Assembly (NCBI GenBank): GCA_032718475.1
Contig: JAUCBJ010000174.1
Location: 1 to 64,000 of the forward strand
Direction of reading: 5' to 3'
DNA length: 64,000 nucleotides
From: Nemertoderma westbladi
Lineage: Eukaryota; Xenacoelomorpha; Nemertodermatida; Nemertodermatidae
Shown: positions 53,201 to 62,617 of the stretch, piece after piece
Position numbering within the stretch: the stretch's first letter is position 1
Layout: every line of letters begins with the position of its first letter
Position numbers and translations under genes: made by a program
Notes under the pieces: generated by a model
Told to the model about the DNA's origin: nothing
Databases searched by the model: none
The model's input: the letters and a program-made list of their open reading frames with translations, nothing else

Positions 53201-56200
53201 ATGTAGACAGTTCTGGAAATGTTAGTGATTATAAATCAACCTGTAATGAAAGTGTCAATAATGTAAACAGTCTCGTTACCAACGATTATATATCCGGTAC
53301 CGGCAGTAATGACATTGTCAATAATGTAGACAGTTCTGGAAATGTTAGTGATTATAATTCAGCCTGTATTGAAAGTGTCAATAATGTAAACAGTCTCGTT
53401 ACCGACGATTATATATCCGGTACCGGCAGTAATGACATTGTCAATAATGTGGACAGTTCTGGAAATGTTATTGATTATAAATCAACCTGTAATGAAAGTG
53501 TCAATAATGTAAACAGTCTCGTTACCAACGATTATATATCCGGTACCGGCAGTAATGACATTGTCAATAATGTGGACAGTTCTGGAAATGTTAGTGATTA
53601 TAATTCAGCCTGTAATGAAAGTGTCAATAATGTAAACAGTCTCGTTACCGACGATTATATATCCGGTACCGGCAGTAATGACATTGTCAATAATGTGGAC
53701 AGTTCTGGAAATGTTAGTGATTATAATTCAGCCTGTAATGAAAGTGTCAATAATGTAAACAGTCTCGTTACCGACGATTATATATCCGGTACCGGCAGTA
53801 ATGACATTGTCAATAATGTAGACAGTTCTGGAAATGTTAGTGATTATAATTCAGCCTGTAATGAAAGTGTCAATAATGTAAACAGTCTCGTTACCGACGA
53901 TTATATATCCGGTACCGGCAGTAATGATATTGTCAATAATGTAGACAGTTCTGGAAATGTTAGTGATTATAATTCAGCCTGTAATGAAAGTGTCATTGAT
54001 GTAAACAGTCCCGATACCGATAATTATATATCCGGCACCGGCAGTAATGATATTGTCAATAATGTAGACAGTTCTGGAAATGTTAGTGATTATAAATCAA
54101 CCTGTAATGAAAGTGTCAATAATGTAAACAGTCTCGTTACCAACGATTATATATCCGGTACCGGCAGTAATGACATTGTCAATAATGTAGACAGTTCTGG
54201 AAATGTTAGTGATTATAATTCAGCCTGTAATGAAAGTGTCAATAATGTAAACAGTCTCGTTACCGACGATTATATATCCGGTACCGGCAGTAATGACATT
54301 GTCAATAATGTGGACAGTTCTGGAAATGTTATTGATTATAAATCAACCTGTAATGAAAGTGTCAATAATGTAAACAGTCTCGTTACCAACGATTATATAT
54401 CCGGTACCGGCAGTAATGACATTGTCAATAATGTGGACAGTTCTGGAAATGTTAGTGATTATAATTCAGCCTGTAATGAAAGTGTCAATAATGTAAACAG
54501 TCTCGTTACCGACGATTATATATCCGGTACCGGCAGTAATGACATTGTCAATAATGTGGACAGTTCTGGAAATGTTAGTGATTATAATTCAGCCTGTAAT
54601 GAAAGTGTCAATAATGTAAACAGTCTCGTTACCGACGATTATATATCCGGTACCGGCAGTAATGACATTGTCAATAATGTAGACAGTTCTGGAAATGTTA
54701 GTGATTATAATTCAGCCTGTAATGAAAGTGTCAATAATGTAAACAGTCTCGTTACCGACGATTATATATCCGGTACCGGCAGTAATGACATTGTCAATAA
54801 TGTGGACAGTTCTGGAAATGTTAGTGATTATAATTCAGCCTGTAATGAAAGTGTCAATAATGTAAACAGTCTCGTTACCGACGATTATATATCCGGTACC
54901 GGCAGTAATAACATTGTCAATAATGTAGACAGGTCTGGAAATGTTAGTGATTATAATTCAGCCTGTAATGAAAGTGTCATTAATGTAAACAGTCCCGATA
55001 CCAATGATTATATATCCGGTACCGGCAGTAATGACATTGTCAATAATGTGGACGGGTCTGGAAATGTTAGTGATTATAAATCAACCTGTAATGAAAGTGT
55101 CAATAATGTCAACAGTCTCGTTACCGATGATTATATATCCGGTGCCGGCAATAATGATATTGTCAATAATGTAGACAGGTCTGGAAATGTTAGTGATTAT
55201 AAATCAACCTGTAATGAAAGTGTCAATAATGTAAACAGTCTCGTTACCAACGATTATATATCCGGTACCGGCAGTAATGACATTGTCAATAATGTAGACA
55301 GTTCTGGAAATGATAGTGATTATAATTCAGCCTGTAATGAAAGTGTCAATAATGTAAACAGTCTCGTTACCGACGATTATATATCCGGTACCGGCAGTAA
55401 TGACATTGTCAATAATGTGGACAGTTCTGGAAATGTTATTGATTATAAATCAACCTGTAATGAAAGTGTCAATAATGTAAACAGTCTCGTTACCAACGAT
55501 TATATATCCGGTACCGGCAGTAATGACATTGTCAATAATGTGGACAGTTCTGGAAATGTTATTGATTATAAATCAACCTGTAATGAAAGTGTCAATAATG
55601 TAAACAGTCTCGTTACCAACGATTATATATCCGGTACCGGCAGTAATGACATTGTCAATAATGTAGACAGTTCTGGAAATGTTAGTGATTATAATTCAGC
55701 CTGTAATGAAAGTGTCATTGATGTAAACAGTCCCGATACCGATAATTATATATCCGGCACCGGCAGTAATGATATTGTCAATAATGTAGACAGTTCTGGA
55801 AATGTTAGTGATTATAAATCAACCTGTAATGAAAGTGTCAATAATGTAAACAGTCTCGTTACCAACGATTATATATCCGGTACCGGCAGTAATGACATTG
55901 TCAATAATGTAGACAGTTCTGGAAATGTTAGTGATTATAATTCAGCCTGTAATGAAAGTGTCAATAATGTAAACAGTCTCGTTACCGACGATTATATATC
56001 CGGTACCGGCAGTAATGACATTGTCAATAATGTGGACAGTTCTGGAAATGTTATTGATTATAAATCAACCTGTAATGAAAGTGTCAATAATGTAAACAGT
56101 CTCGTTACCAACGATTATATATCCGGTACCGGCAGTAATGACATTGTCAATAATGTGGACAGTTCTGGAAATGTTAGTGATTATAATTCAGCCTGTAATG

Positions 56201-59200
56201 AAAGTGTCAATAATGTAAACAGTCTCGTTACCGACGATTATATATCCGGTACCGGCAGTAATGACATTGTCAATAATGTGGACAGTTCTGGAAATGTTAG
56301 TGATTATAATTCAGCCTGTAATGAAAGTGTCAATAATGTAAACAGTCTCGTTACCGACGATTATATATCCGGTACCGGCAGTAATGACATTGTCAATAAT
56401 GTAGACAGTTCTGGAAATGTTAGTGATTATAATTCAGCCTGTAATGAAAGTGTCAATAATGTAAACAGTCTCGTTACCGACGATTATATATCCGGTACCG
56501 GCAGTAATGACATTGTCAATAATGTGGACAGTTCTGGAAATGTTAGTGATTATAATTCAGCCTGTAATGAAAGTGTCAATAATGTAAACAGTCTCGTTAC
56601 CGACGATTATATATCCGGTACCGGCAGTAATGACATTGTCAATAATGTAGACAGTTCTGGAAATGTTAGTGATTATAATTCAGCCTGTAATGAAAGTGTC
56701 AATAATGTAAACAGTCTCGTTACCAACGATTATATATCCGGTACCGGCAGTAATGACATTGTCAATAATGTGGACAGTTCTGGAAATGTTATTGATTATA
56801 AATCAACCTGTAATGAAAGTGTCAATAATGTAAACAGTCTCGTTACCAACGATTATATATCCGGTACCGGCAGTAATGACATTGTCAATAATGTGGACAG
56901 TTCTGGAAATGTTATTGATTATAAATCAACCTGTAATGAAAGTGTCAATAATGTAAACAGTCTCGTTACCGACGATTATATATCCGGTACCGGCAGTAAT
57001 GACATTGTCAATAATGTGGACAGTTCTGGAAATGTTATTGATTATAAATCAACCTGTAATGAAAGTGTCAATAATGTAAACAGTCTCGTTACCAACGATT
57101 ATATATCCGGTACCGGCAGTAATGACATTGTCAATAATGTGGACAGTTCTGGAAATGTTATTGATTATAAATCAACCTGTAATGAAAGTGTCAATAATGT
57201 AAACAGTCTCGTTACCAACGATTATATATCCGGTACCGGCAGTAATGACATTGTCAATAATGTAGACAGTTCTGGAAATGTTAGTGATTATAATTCAGCC
57301 TGTAATGAAAGTGTCAATAATGTAAACAGTCTCGTTACCGACGATTATATATCCGGTACCGGCAGTAATGACATTGTCAATAATGTGGACAGTTCTGGAA
57401 ATGTTATTGATTATAAATCAACCTGTAATGAAAGTGTCAATAATGTAAACAGTCTCGTTACCAACGATTATATATCCGGTACCGGCAGTAATGACATTGT
57501 CAATAATGTGGACAGTTCTGGAAATGTTAGTGATTATAATTCAGCCTGTAATGAAAGTGTCAATAATGTAAACAGTCTCGTTACCGACGATTATATATCC
57601 GGTACCGGCAGTAATGACATTGTCAATAATGTGGACAGTTCTGGAAATGTTATTGATTATAAATCAACCTGTAATGAAAGTGTCAATAATGTAAACAGTC
57701 TCGTTACCAACGATTATATATCCGGTACCGGCAGTAATGACATTGTCAATAATGTGGACAGTTCTGGAAATGTTATTGATTATAAATCAACCTGTAATGA
57801 AAGTGTCAATAATGTAAACAGTCTCGTTACCAACGATTATATATCCGGTACCGGCAGTAATGACATTGTCAATAATGTGGACAGTTCTGGAAATGTTATT
57901 GATTATAAATCAACCTGTAATGAAAGTGTCAATAATGTAAACAGTCTCGTTACCAACGATTATATATCCGGTACCGGCAGTAATGACATTGTCAATAATG
58001 TGGACAGTTCTGGAAATGTTATTGATTATAAATCAACCTGTAATGAAAGTGTCAATAATGTAAACAGTCTCGTTACCAACGATTATATATCCGGTACCGG
58101 CAGTAATGACATTGTCAATAATGTGGACAGTTCTGGAAATGTTATTGATTATAAATCAACCTGTAATGAAAGTGTCAATAATGTAAACAGTCTCGTTACC
58201 AACGATTATATATCCGGTACCGGCAGTAATGACATTGTCAATAATGTAGACAGTTCTGGAAATGTTAGTGATTATAATTCAGCCTGTAATGAAAGTGTCA
58301 ATAATGTAAACAGTCTCGTTACCGACGATTATATATCCGGTACCGGCAGTAATGACATTGTCAATAATGTGGACAGTTCTGGAAATGTTATTGATTATAA
58401 ATCAACCTGTAATGAAAGTGTCAATAATGTAAACAGTCTCGTTACCAACGATTATATATCCGGTACCGGCAGTAATGACATTGTCAATAATGTGGACAGT
58501 TCTGGAAATGTTAGTGATTATAATTCAGCCTGTAATGAAAGTGTCAATAATGTAAACAGTCTCGTTACCAACGATTATATATCCGGTACCGGCAGTAATG
58601 ACATTGTCAATAATGTGGACAGTTCTGGAAATGTTATTGATTATAAATCAACCTGTAATGAAAGTGTCAATAATGTAAACAGTCTCGTTACCGACGATTA
58701 TATATCCGGTACCGGCAGTAATGACATTGTCAATAATGTGGACAGTTCTGGAAATGTTAGTGATTATAATTCAGCCTGTAATGAAAGTGTCAATAATGTA
58801 AACAGTCTCGTTACCGACGATTATATATCCGGTACCGGCAGTAATGACATTGTCAATAATGTGGACAGTTCTGGAAATGTTATTGATTATAAATCAACCT
58901 GTAATGAAAGTGTCAATAATGTAAACAGTCTCGTTACCGACGATTATATATCCGGTACCGGCAGTAATGACATTGTCAATAATGTGGACAGTTCTGGAAA
59001 TGTTAGTGATTATAATTCAGCCTGTAATGAAAGTGTCAATAATGTAAACAGTCTCGTTACCGACGATTATATATCCGGTACCGGCAGTAATGACATTGTC
59101 AATAATGTGGACAGTTCTGGAAATGTTATTGATTATAAATCAACCTGTAATGAAAGTGTCAATAATGTAAACAGTCTCGTTACCAACGATTATATATCCG

Positions 59201-59975
59201 GTACCGGCAGTAATGACATTGTCAATAATGTAGACAGTTCTGGAAATGTTAGTGATTATAATTCAGCCTGTAATGAAAGTGTCAATAATGTAAACAGTCT
59301 CGTTACCGACGATTATATATCCGGTACCGGCAGTAATGACATTGTCAATAATGTGGACAGTTCTGGAAATGTTATTGATTATAAATCAACCTGTAATGAA
59401 AGTGTCAATAATGTAAACAGTCTCGTTACCAACGATTATATATCCGGTACCGGCAGTAATGACATTGTCAATAATGTGGACAGTTCTGGAAATGTTAGTG
59501 ATTATAATTCAGCCTGTAATGAAAGTGTCAATAATGTAAACAGTCTCGTTACCGACGATTATATATCCGGTACCGGCAGTAATGACATTGTCAATAATGT
59601 GGACAGTTCTGGAAATGTTAGTGATTATAATTCAGCCTGTAATGAAAGTGTCAATAATGTAAACAGTCTCGTTACCGACGATTATATATCCGGTACCGGC
59701 AGTAATGACATTGTCAATAATGTGGACAGTTCTGGAAATGTTATTGATTATAAATCAACCTGTAATGAAAGTGTCAATAATGTAAACAGTCTCGTTACCA
59801 ACGATTATATATCCGGTACCGGCAGTAATGACATTATCAATAATGTGGACAGTTCTGGAAATGTTATTGATTATAAATCAACCTGTAATGAAAGTGTCAA
59901 TAATGTAAACAGTCTCGTTACCAACGATTATATATCCGGTACCGGCAGTAATGACATTGTCAATAATGTAAACAG
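47700..59975 (+). repeat. 123-bp coding minisatellite, about 100 copies
   Basis: Unit of 41 codons: SGNVSDYNSACNESVNNVNS then LVTDDYISGTGSNDIVNNVD plus S. Main variants: SDYNSA, SDYKST or IDYKST; NSLVTDDY, NSLVTNDY, NSPDTDNY; and GTGSND, GAGNND or GTGSNN. The period is exactly 123 (for example 52,711 to 52,834). An 861-bp (7-unit) higher-order pattern runs through 52.2-55.8 kb. The array is Asn/Ser/Asp-rich with one Cys and one NES sequon per unit. The left end is degenerate (GNGNNDGINNVNS at about 47,690) and the right end stops abruptly at AGTTCAGCTGGAAAC (59,972). Confidence 0.97.
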
Positions 59976-62268
59976 TTCAGCTGGAAACTTGATAGATCAA
60001 CGTAAATTTGATTATATTAAATTTTGTAATATTAATACGCGCTCTCTGCGTCACAAAGCAGATTATTTACGCGATTTTATGGATGAAAATAATATTGATA
60101 TTTTGGCTGTCACTGAGTCATGGTTGTCAGGTAATGATGATGACATACCAGTTGAAAATACTTTTACTAGTGATCTGATCTACAGGTTCCAACAAAACCC
60201 TAGAATATATAGTCAAATTGCTCAAAGCGGGGGTGGAATAGCTTGTGTGTCAAAAATTCAGCTTGATCTGAAGGATAAAACAGATAAATCATTACAATAC
60301 AAATCCTTCGAATTTATGGAGCTAACCTGTAGTAAATCCGTTACCTTAATTCGAATTATCATCATCTATAGAATACATCCTTCAACTAAAAATAAGCTCA
60401 CTGTCGACAATTTTATTTCTGAATTCTCAAATTTTATGCAATGTATTGTCCTTGCCCCCGGTGAACTAATAATGATAGGAGATTTCAACTTTCACATGAA
60501 CTATATAATCAATAATAAGGACGCAATGGAGTTCAATGAGTTGTGTAATTGCTTTGGCCTAATCCAACTCGTTACTGAACCTACTCATCGATGTGGTAAC
60601 ACTTTGGATCTGATCTTAGTACGTGATGAAACCAGTTTGGATATTAATAATGTAAATGTCAAGGACATAGGTCTTTCAAATCATTTTCCTGTTAAATTTA
60701 CTTTTCTTCACAGAAAACCTAAAATAAAAGAAGATTGGACCAGAACAAGAAACTTAAAATCTATTAATATCAATGTATTATTGCAAGACATTCAACAAAG
60801 TACATTATTTAATCAGGCTGATGACCCAAGTGATATAAATGAATTTGCTGCAAATTTTGATAATGTATTATTGAATATCTTAGATAAGCACGCTCCTTTA
60901 CGCCGGAAATCGTCAAAGCCACGAACAATCAGTGGAAAATGGTACACCACAGAAATATCTCAAGCAAAGCGTGTCGGAAGGCAATTGGAAAGACACTATC
61001 GGAAGTCTAAATTAACTTGCGATCTACTTATATATCGTGATCACTGTCAGAAATTGTCAAAGTTAATTGATAACACAAAGAGAGACTACTATAAAGGCAT
61101 CATAGAAGCTGGTGGTGGTGATCAACGGGTTTTATACAAGACAATTCAATTTTTAGTGTCCCCCAACAGTGCAAATGTGCTGCCATCTCGTGATAATGAT
61201 ATGATGTTATGCGAAGATTTTTCAAAATTCTTTGATACTAAAGTCCAAGAAATACGTCAGGATATGTCTGAAGGATATGCTGCAATTAATGATTGTGAAA
61301 ATGAGAAGGATGTATCTGTATCACAAAGTAACATCACCTCTTCAAGCGAGCTTTTCACCGAGTTTGAACCAGTAACAGTGCAATCTTTATCTGATCTTGT
61401 TAAAACAACACCAATAAAAACCGGTCCCGGAGATCCCCTACCTTCTACAATCCTGAAGGGTTGCATCCACTTATTGATTCCAGTGTTTGTATTAATCATC
61501 AACTTATCACTCTCTACTGCAAAAGTACCGATCCTCTTCAAGGAGTCAATATTACGGCCCCTTATTAAGAAAGTGCGCCTTGATCCAAATGTTCTAAACA
61601 ACTTCAGACCAATATCTAATCTAAAGTATATAGCTAAACTCACGGAGAGAGTAGTTGCAAGACAGTTAATGCATCATTTAACTATAAACTCACTACATGA
61701 ACCTTTTCAGAGTGCCTATCGTAGCGCACACAGTGTTGAGACCGCCTTACTGCGTGTAAATAACGACGTTTTACGATGCATTGATGATGGTGAGAGTGTT
61801 ATTTTGATAATGCTAGATTTATCCGCTGCTTTCGATTCGATCGATCACGATATATTGCTTTCCACTCTAAAGAACAATTTTGGTATCTACGGCCAGACTC
61901 TAAATTGGTTCAAATCTTTGTCAGATCGGACACAGAAGGTTCAGATAGGCTCAGCACAATCTGCTTCCATAACATTGCGGTATGGTGTACCACAAGGTTC
62001 GGTACTTGGACCCCTGCTTTTCACACTGTATACTCGGTCACTATCCCGCGTTATTGCTAAATATGGTCTTGGGTATCATTTGTATGCCGACGATACACAA
62101 ATTTATATTTCGTTCAAGCGTGAAAACTTGTCTAATGCGATACTGTTAAGTGAGAAATGTATAATTGAAGTAAAGCAATGGATGACTAGACACTGGATGA
62201 AGATGAACCCTGACAAAACAGAATTCATAGTATGTCAGTCAAAGTTCTCCCAACTAGTGCCAACTTAA
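50251..62268 (+). CDS. CR1/L2-like LINE ORF2 with giant N-terminal repeat region
   Basis: 4,005 codons are open. Residues 1 to about 3,240 are the 41-residue repeats. Then an APE endonuclease: FCNINTRSLRHKADYL, ILAVTESWLSG, MIGDFNFHMN, THRCGNTLDLILVRD, IGLSNHFPVKF. Then RT: ESILRPLIKKV, NNFRPISNLKYIAKLTERVV, MLDLSAAFDSIDHDIL, GVPQGSVLGPLLFTLYT, YADDTQIYISF, NPDKTEF. The motif style (TESWL, FRPISNL, YADDTQ) is that of the CR1/L2 group. The RT is intact at YADD, but the endonuclease SDH is SNH (D to N). The frame stops at 62,268, shortly after the palm; a shifted frame adds NNQVFNTSSVVGSW before a MITE ends the LINE at 62,327. The natural ORF2 start is unknown: no Met lies before the endonuclease region (MDENNIDIL). 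Confidence 0.85.
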   Translation: MDSSGNVSDYNSACNESVINVNSPDTNDYISGTGSNDIVNNVDGSGNVSDYKSTCNESVNNVNSLVTDDYISGAGNNDIVNNVDRSGNVSDYKSTCNESVNNVNSLVTGDYISGTGSNDIVNNVDRSGNVSDYNSACNESVINVNSPDTNDYISGTGSNDIVNNVDGSGNVSDYKSTCNESVNNVNSLVTGDYISGTGSNDIVNNVDRSGNVSDHNSACNESVINVNSPDTNDYISGTGSNDIVNNVDGSGNVSDYKSTCNESVNNVNSLVTDDYISGAGNNDIVNNVDRSGNVSDYKSTCNESVNNVNSLVTGDYISGTGSNDIVNNVDRSGNVSDYNSACNESVNNVNSLVTNDYISGTGSNNIVNNVDSSGNVSDYKSTCNESVNNVNSLVTDDYISGAGNNDIVNNVDRSGNVSDYKSTCNESVNNVNSLVTDDYISGAGNNDIVNNVDRSGNVSDYKSTCNESVNNVNSLVTGDYISGTGSNDIVNNVDSSGNVIDYKSTCNESVNNVNSLVTNDYISGTGSNDIVNNVDSSGNVSDYNSACNESVNNVNSLVTDDYISGTGSNDIVNNVDSSGNVIDYKSTCNESVNNVNSLVTNDYISGTGSNDIVNNVDSSGNVIDYKSTCNESVNNVNSLVTNDYISGTGSNDIVNNVDSSGNVSDYNSACNESVIDVNSPDTDNYISGTGSNDIVNNVDSSGNVSDYKSTCNESVNNVNSLVTNDYISGTGSNDIVNNVDSSGNVSDYNSACIESVNNVNSLVTDDYISGTGSNDIVNNVDSSGNVIDYKSTCNESVNNVNSLVTNDYISGTGSNDIVNNVDSSGNVSDYNSACNESVNNVNSLVTDDYISGTGSNDIVNNVDSSGNVSDYNSACNESVNNVNSLVTDDYISGTGSNDIVNNVDSSGNVSDYNSACNESVNNVNSLVTDDYISGTGSNDIVNNVDSSGNVSDYNSACNESVIDVNSPDTDNYISGTGSNDIVNNVDSSGNVSDYKSTCNESVNNVNSLVTNDYISGTGSNDIVNNVDSSGNVSDYNSACIESVNNVNSLVTDDYISGTGSNDIVNNVDSSGNVIDYKSTCNESVNNVNSLVTNDYISGTGSNDIVNNVDSSGNVSDYNSACNESVNNVNSLVTDDYISGTGSNDIVNNVDSSGNVSDYNSACNESVNNVNSLVTDDYISGTGSNDIVNNVDSSGNVSDYNSACNESVNNVNSLVTDDYISGTGSNDIVNNVDSSGNVSDYNSACNESVIDVNSPDTDNYISGTGSNDIVNNVDSSGNVSDYKSTCNESVNNVNSLVTNDYISGTGSNDIVNNVDSSGNVSDYNSACNESVNNVNSLVTDDYISGTGSNDIVNNVDSSGNVIDYKSTCNESVNNVNSLVTNDYISGTGSNDIVNNVDSSGNVSDYNSACNESVNNVNSLVTDDYISGTGSNDIVNNVDSSGNVSDYNSACNESVNNVNSLVTDDYISGTGSNDIVNNVDSSGNVSDYNSACNESVNNVNSLVTDDYISGTGSNDIVNNVDSSGNVSDYNSACNESVNNVNSLVTDDYISGTGSNNIVNNVDRSGNVSDYNSACNESVINVNSPDTNDYISGTGSNDIVNNVDGSGNVSDYKSTCNESVNNVNSLVTDDYISGAGNNDIVNNVDRSGNVSDYKSTCNESVNNVNSLVTNDYISGTGSNDIVNNVDSSGNDSDYNSACNESVNNVNSLVTDDYISGTGSNDIVNNVDSSGNVIDYKSTCNESVNNVNSLVTNDYISGTGSNDIVNNVDSSGNVIDYKSTCNESVNNVNSLVTNDYISGTGSNDIVNNVDSSGNVSDYNSACNESVIDVNSPDTDNYISGTGSNDIVNNVDSSGNVSDYKSTCNESVNNVNSLVTNDYISGTGSNDIVNNVDSSGNVSDYNSACNESVNNVNSLVTDDYISGTGSNDIVNNVDSSGNVIDYKSTCNESVNNVNSLVTNDYISGTGSNDIVNNVDSSGNVSDYNSACNESVNNVNSLVTDDYISGTGSNDIVNNVDSSGNVSDYNSACNESVNNVNSLVTDDYISGTGSNDIVNNVDSSGNVSDYNSACNESVNNVNSLVTDDYISGTGSNDIVNNVDSSGNVSDYNSACNESVNNVNSLVTDDYISGTGSNDIVNNVDSSGNVSDYNSACNESVNNVNSLVTNDYISGTGSNDIVNNVDSSGNVIDYKSTCNESVNNVNSLVTNDYISGTGSNDIVNNVDSSGNVIDYKSTCNESVNNVNSLVTDDYISGTGSNDIVNNVDSSGNVIDYKSTCNESVNNVNSLVTNDYISGTGSNDIVNNVDSSGNVIDYKSTCNESVNNVNSLVTNDYISGTGSNDIVNNVDSSGNVSDYNSACNESVNNVNSLVTDDYISGTGSNDIVNNVDSSGNVIDYKSTCNESVNNVNSLVTNDYISGTGSNDIVNNVDSSGNVSDYNSACNESVNNVNSLVTDDYISGTGSNDIVNNVDSSGNVIDYKSTCNESVNNVNSLVTNDYISGTGSNDIVNNVDSSGNVIDYKSTCNESVNNVNSLVTNDYISGTGSNDIVNNVDSSGNVIDYKSTCNESVNNVNSLVTNDYISGTGSNDIVNNVDSSGNVIDYKSTCNESVNNVNSLVTNDYISGTGSNDIVNNVDSSGNVIDYKSTCNESVNNVNSLVTNDYISGTGSNDIVNNVDSSGNVSDYNSACNESVNNVNSLVTDDYISGTGSNDIVNNVDSSGNVIDYKSTCNESVNNVNSLVTNDYISGTGSNDIVNNVDSSGNVSDYNSACNESVNNVNSLVTNDYISGTGSNDIVNNVDSSGNVIDYKSTCNESVNNVNSLVTDDYISGTGSNDIVNNVDSSGNVSDYNSACNESVNNVNSLVTDDYISGTGSNDIVNNVDSSGNVIDYKSTCNESVNNVNSLVTDDYISGTGSNDIVNNVDSSGNVSDYNSACNESVNNVNSLVTDDYISGTGSNDIVNNVDSSGNVIDYKSTCNESVNNVNSLVTNDYISGTGSNDIVNNVDSSGNVSDYNSACNESVNNVNSLVTDDYISGTGSNDIVNNVDSSGNVIDYKSTCNESVNNVNSLVTNDYISGTGSNDIVNNVDSSGNVSDYNSACNESVNNVNSLVTDDYISGTGSNDIVNNVDSSGNVSDYNSACNESVNNVNSLVTDDYISGTGSNDIVNNVDSSGNVIDYKSTCNESVNNVNSLVTNDYISGTGSNDIINNVDSSGNVIDYKSTCNESVNNVNSLVTNDYISGTGSNDIVNNVNSSAGNLIDQRKFDYIKFCNINTRSLRHKADYLRDFMDENNIDILAVTESWLSGNDDDIPVENTFTSDLIYRFQQNPRIYSQIAQSGGGIACVSKIQLDLKDKTDKSLQYKSFEFMELTCSKSVTLIRIIIIYRIHPSTKNKLTVDNFISEFSNFMQCIVLAPGELIMIGDFNFHMNYIINNKDAMEFNELCNCFGLIQLVTEPTHRCGNTLDLILVRDETSLDINNVNVKDIGLSNHFPVKFTFLHRKPKIKEDWTRTRNLKSININVLLQDIQQSTLFNQADDPSDINEFAANFDNVLLNILDKHAPLRRKSSKPRTISGKWYTTEISQAKRVGRQLERHYRKSKLTCDLLIYRDHCQKLSKLIDNTKRDYYKGIIEAGGGDQRVLYKTIQFLVSPNSANVLPSRDNDMMLCEDFSKFFDTKVQEIRQDMSEGYAAINDCENEKDVSVSQSNITSSSELFTEFEPVTVQSLSDLVKTTPIKTGPGDPLPSTILKGCIHLLIPVFVLIINLSLSTAKVPILFKESILRPLIKKVRLDPNVLNNFRPISNLKYIAKLTERVVARQLMHHLTINSLHEPFQSAYRSAHSVETALLRVNNDVLRCIDDGESVILIMLDLSAAFDSIDHDILLSTLKNNFGIYGQTLNWFKSLSDRTQKVQIGSAQSASITLRYGVPQGSVLGPLLFTLYTRSLSRVIAKYGLGYHLYADDTQIYISFKRENLSNAILLSEKCIIEVKQWMTRHWMKMNPDKTEFIVCQSKFSQLVPT

Positions 62269-62327
62269 AGTTTGCATATTGAAAATAACCAGGTGTTTAA
62301 TACTTCCTCAGTAGTAGGGTCTTGGGC

Positions 62328-62617
62328 GGCTCTGCGACAGTTGGACCTAACTGACACCCATTGGGTGTCATATGACACCCAATTATCACCCTATGGGTGT
62401 CATTGGGTGTCATTGGCGCCAGACTGTCTGGGTGACACCTCCCAATTAGGCTAATTAGACCCTAATTGACAGGTGTCATCAATTAATTAGTACAATTAAA
62501 CCCTAACAGGTGTCATATGACTCCTAATTAGGGTTTAATTGATTATCCTAATTAATCAGACTGATTAGCGCCCCGACACACAATGGGTCATCAGTGATGT
62601 CCAACTGTCGCAGAGCC
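62328..62617. mobile_element. 290-bp MITE with 19-bp inverted repeats
   Basis: GGCTCTGCGACAGTTGGAC (62,328-62,346) is matched by its exact complement at 62,599-62,617. The interior is built from GGGTGTCA/TGACACCC inverted motifs and CTAATTAG/CTAATTAGG palindromes, so a transcript could fold into a long hairpin. It replaces the 3' end of the LINE RT. The target duplication is not certain. Confidence 0.8.

Noticed and set aside
61257-61643. Minus-strand 128-codon ORF
   Set aside because: Antisense shadow of the LINE RT-domain frame.
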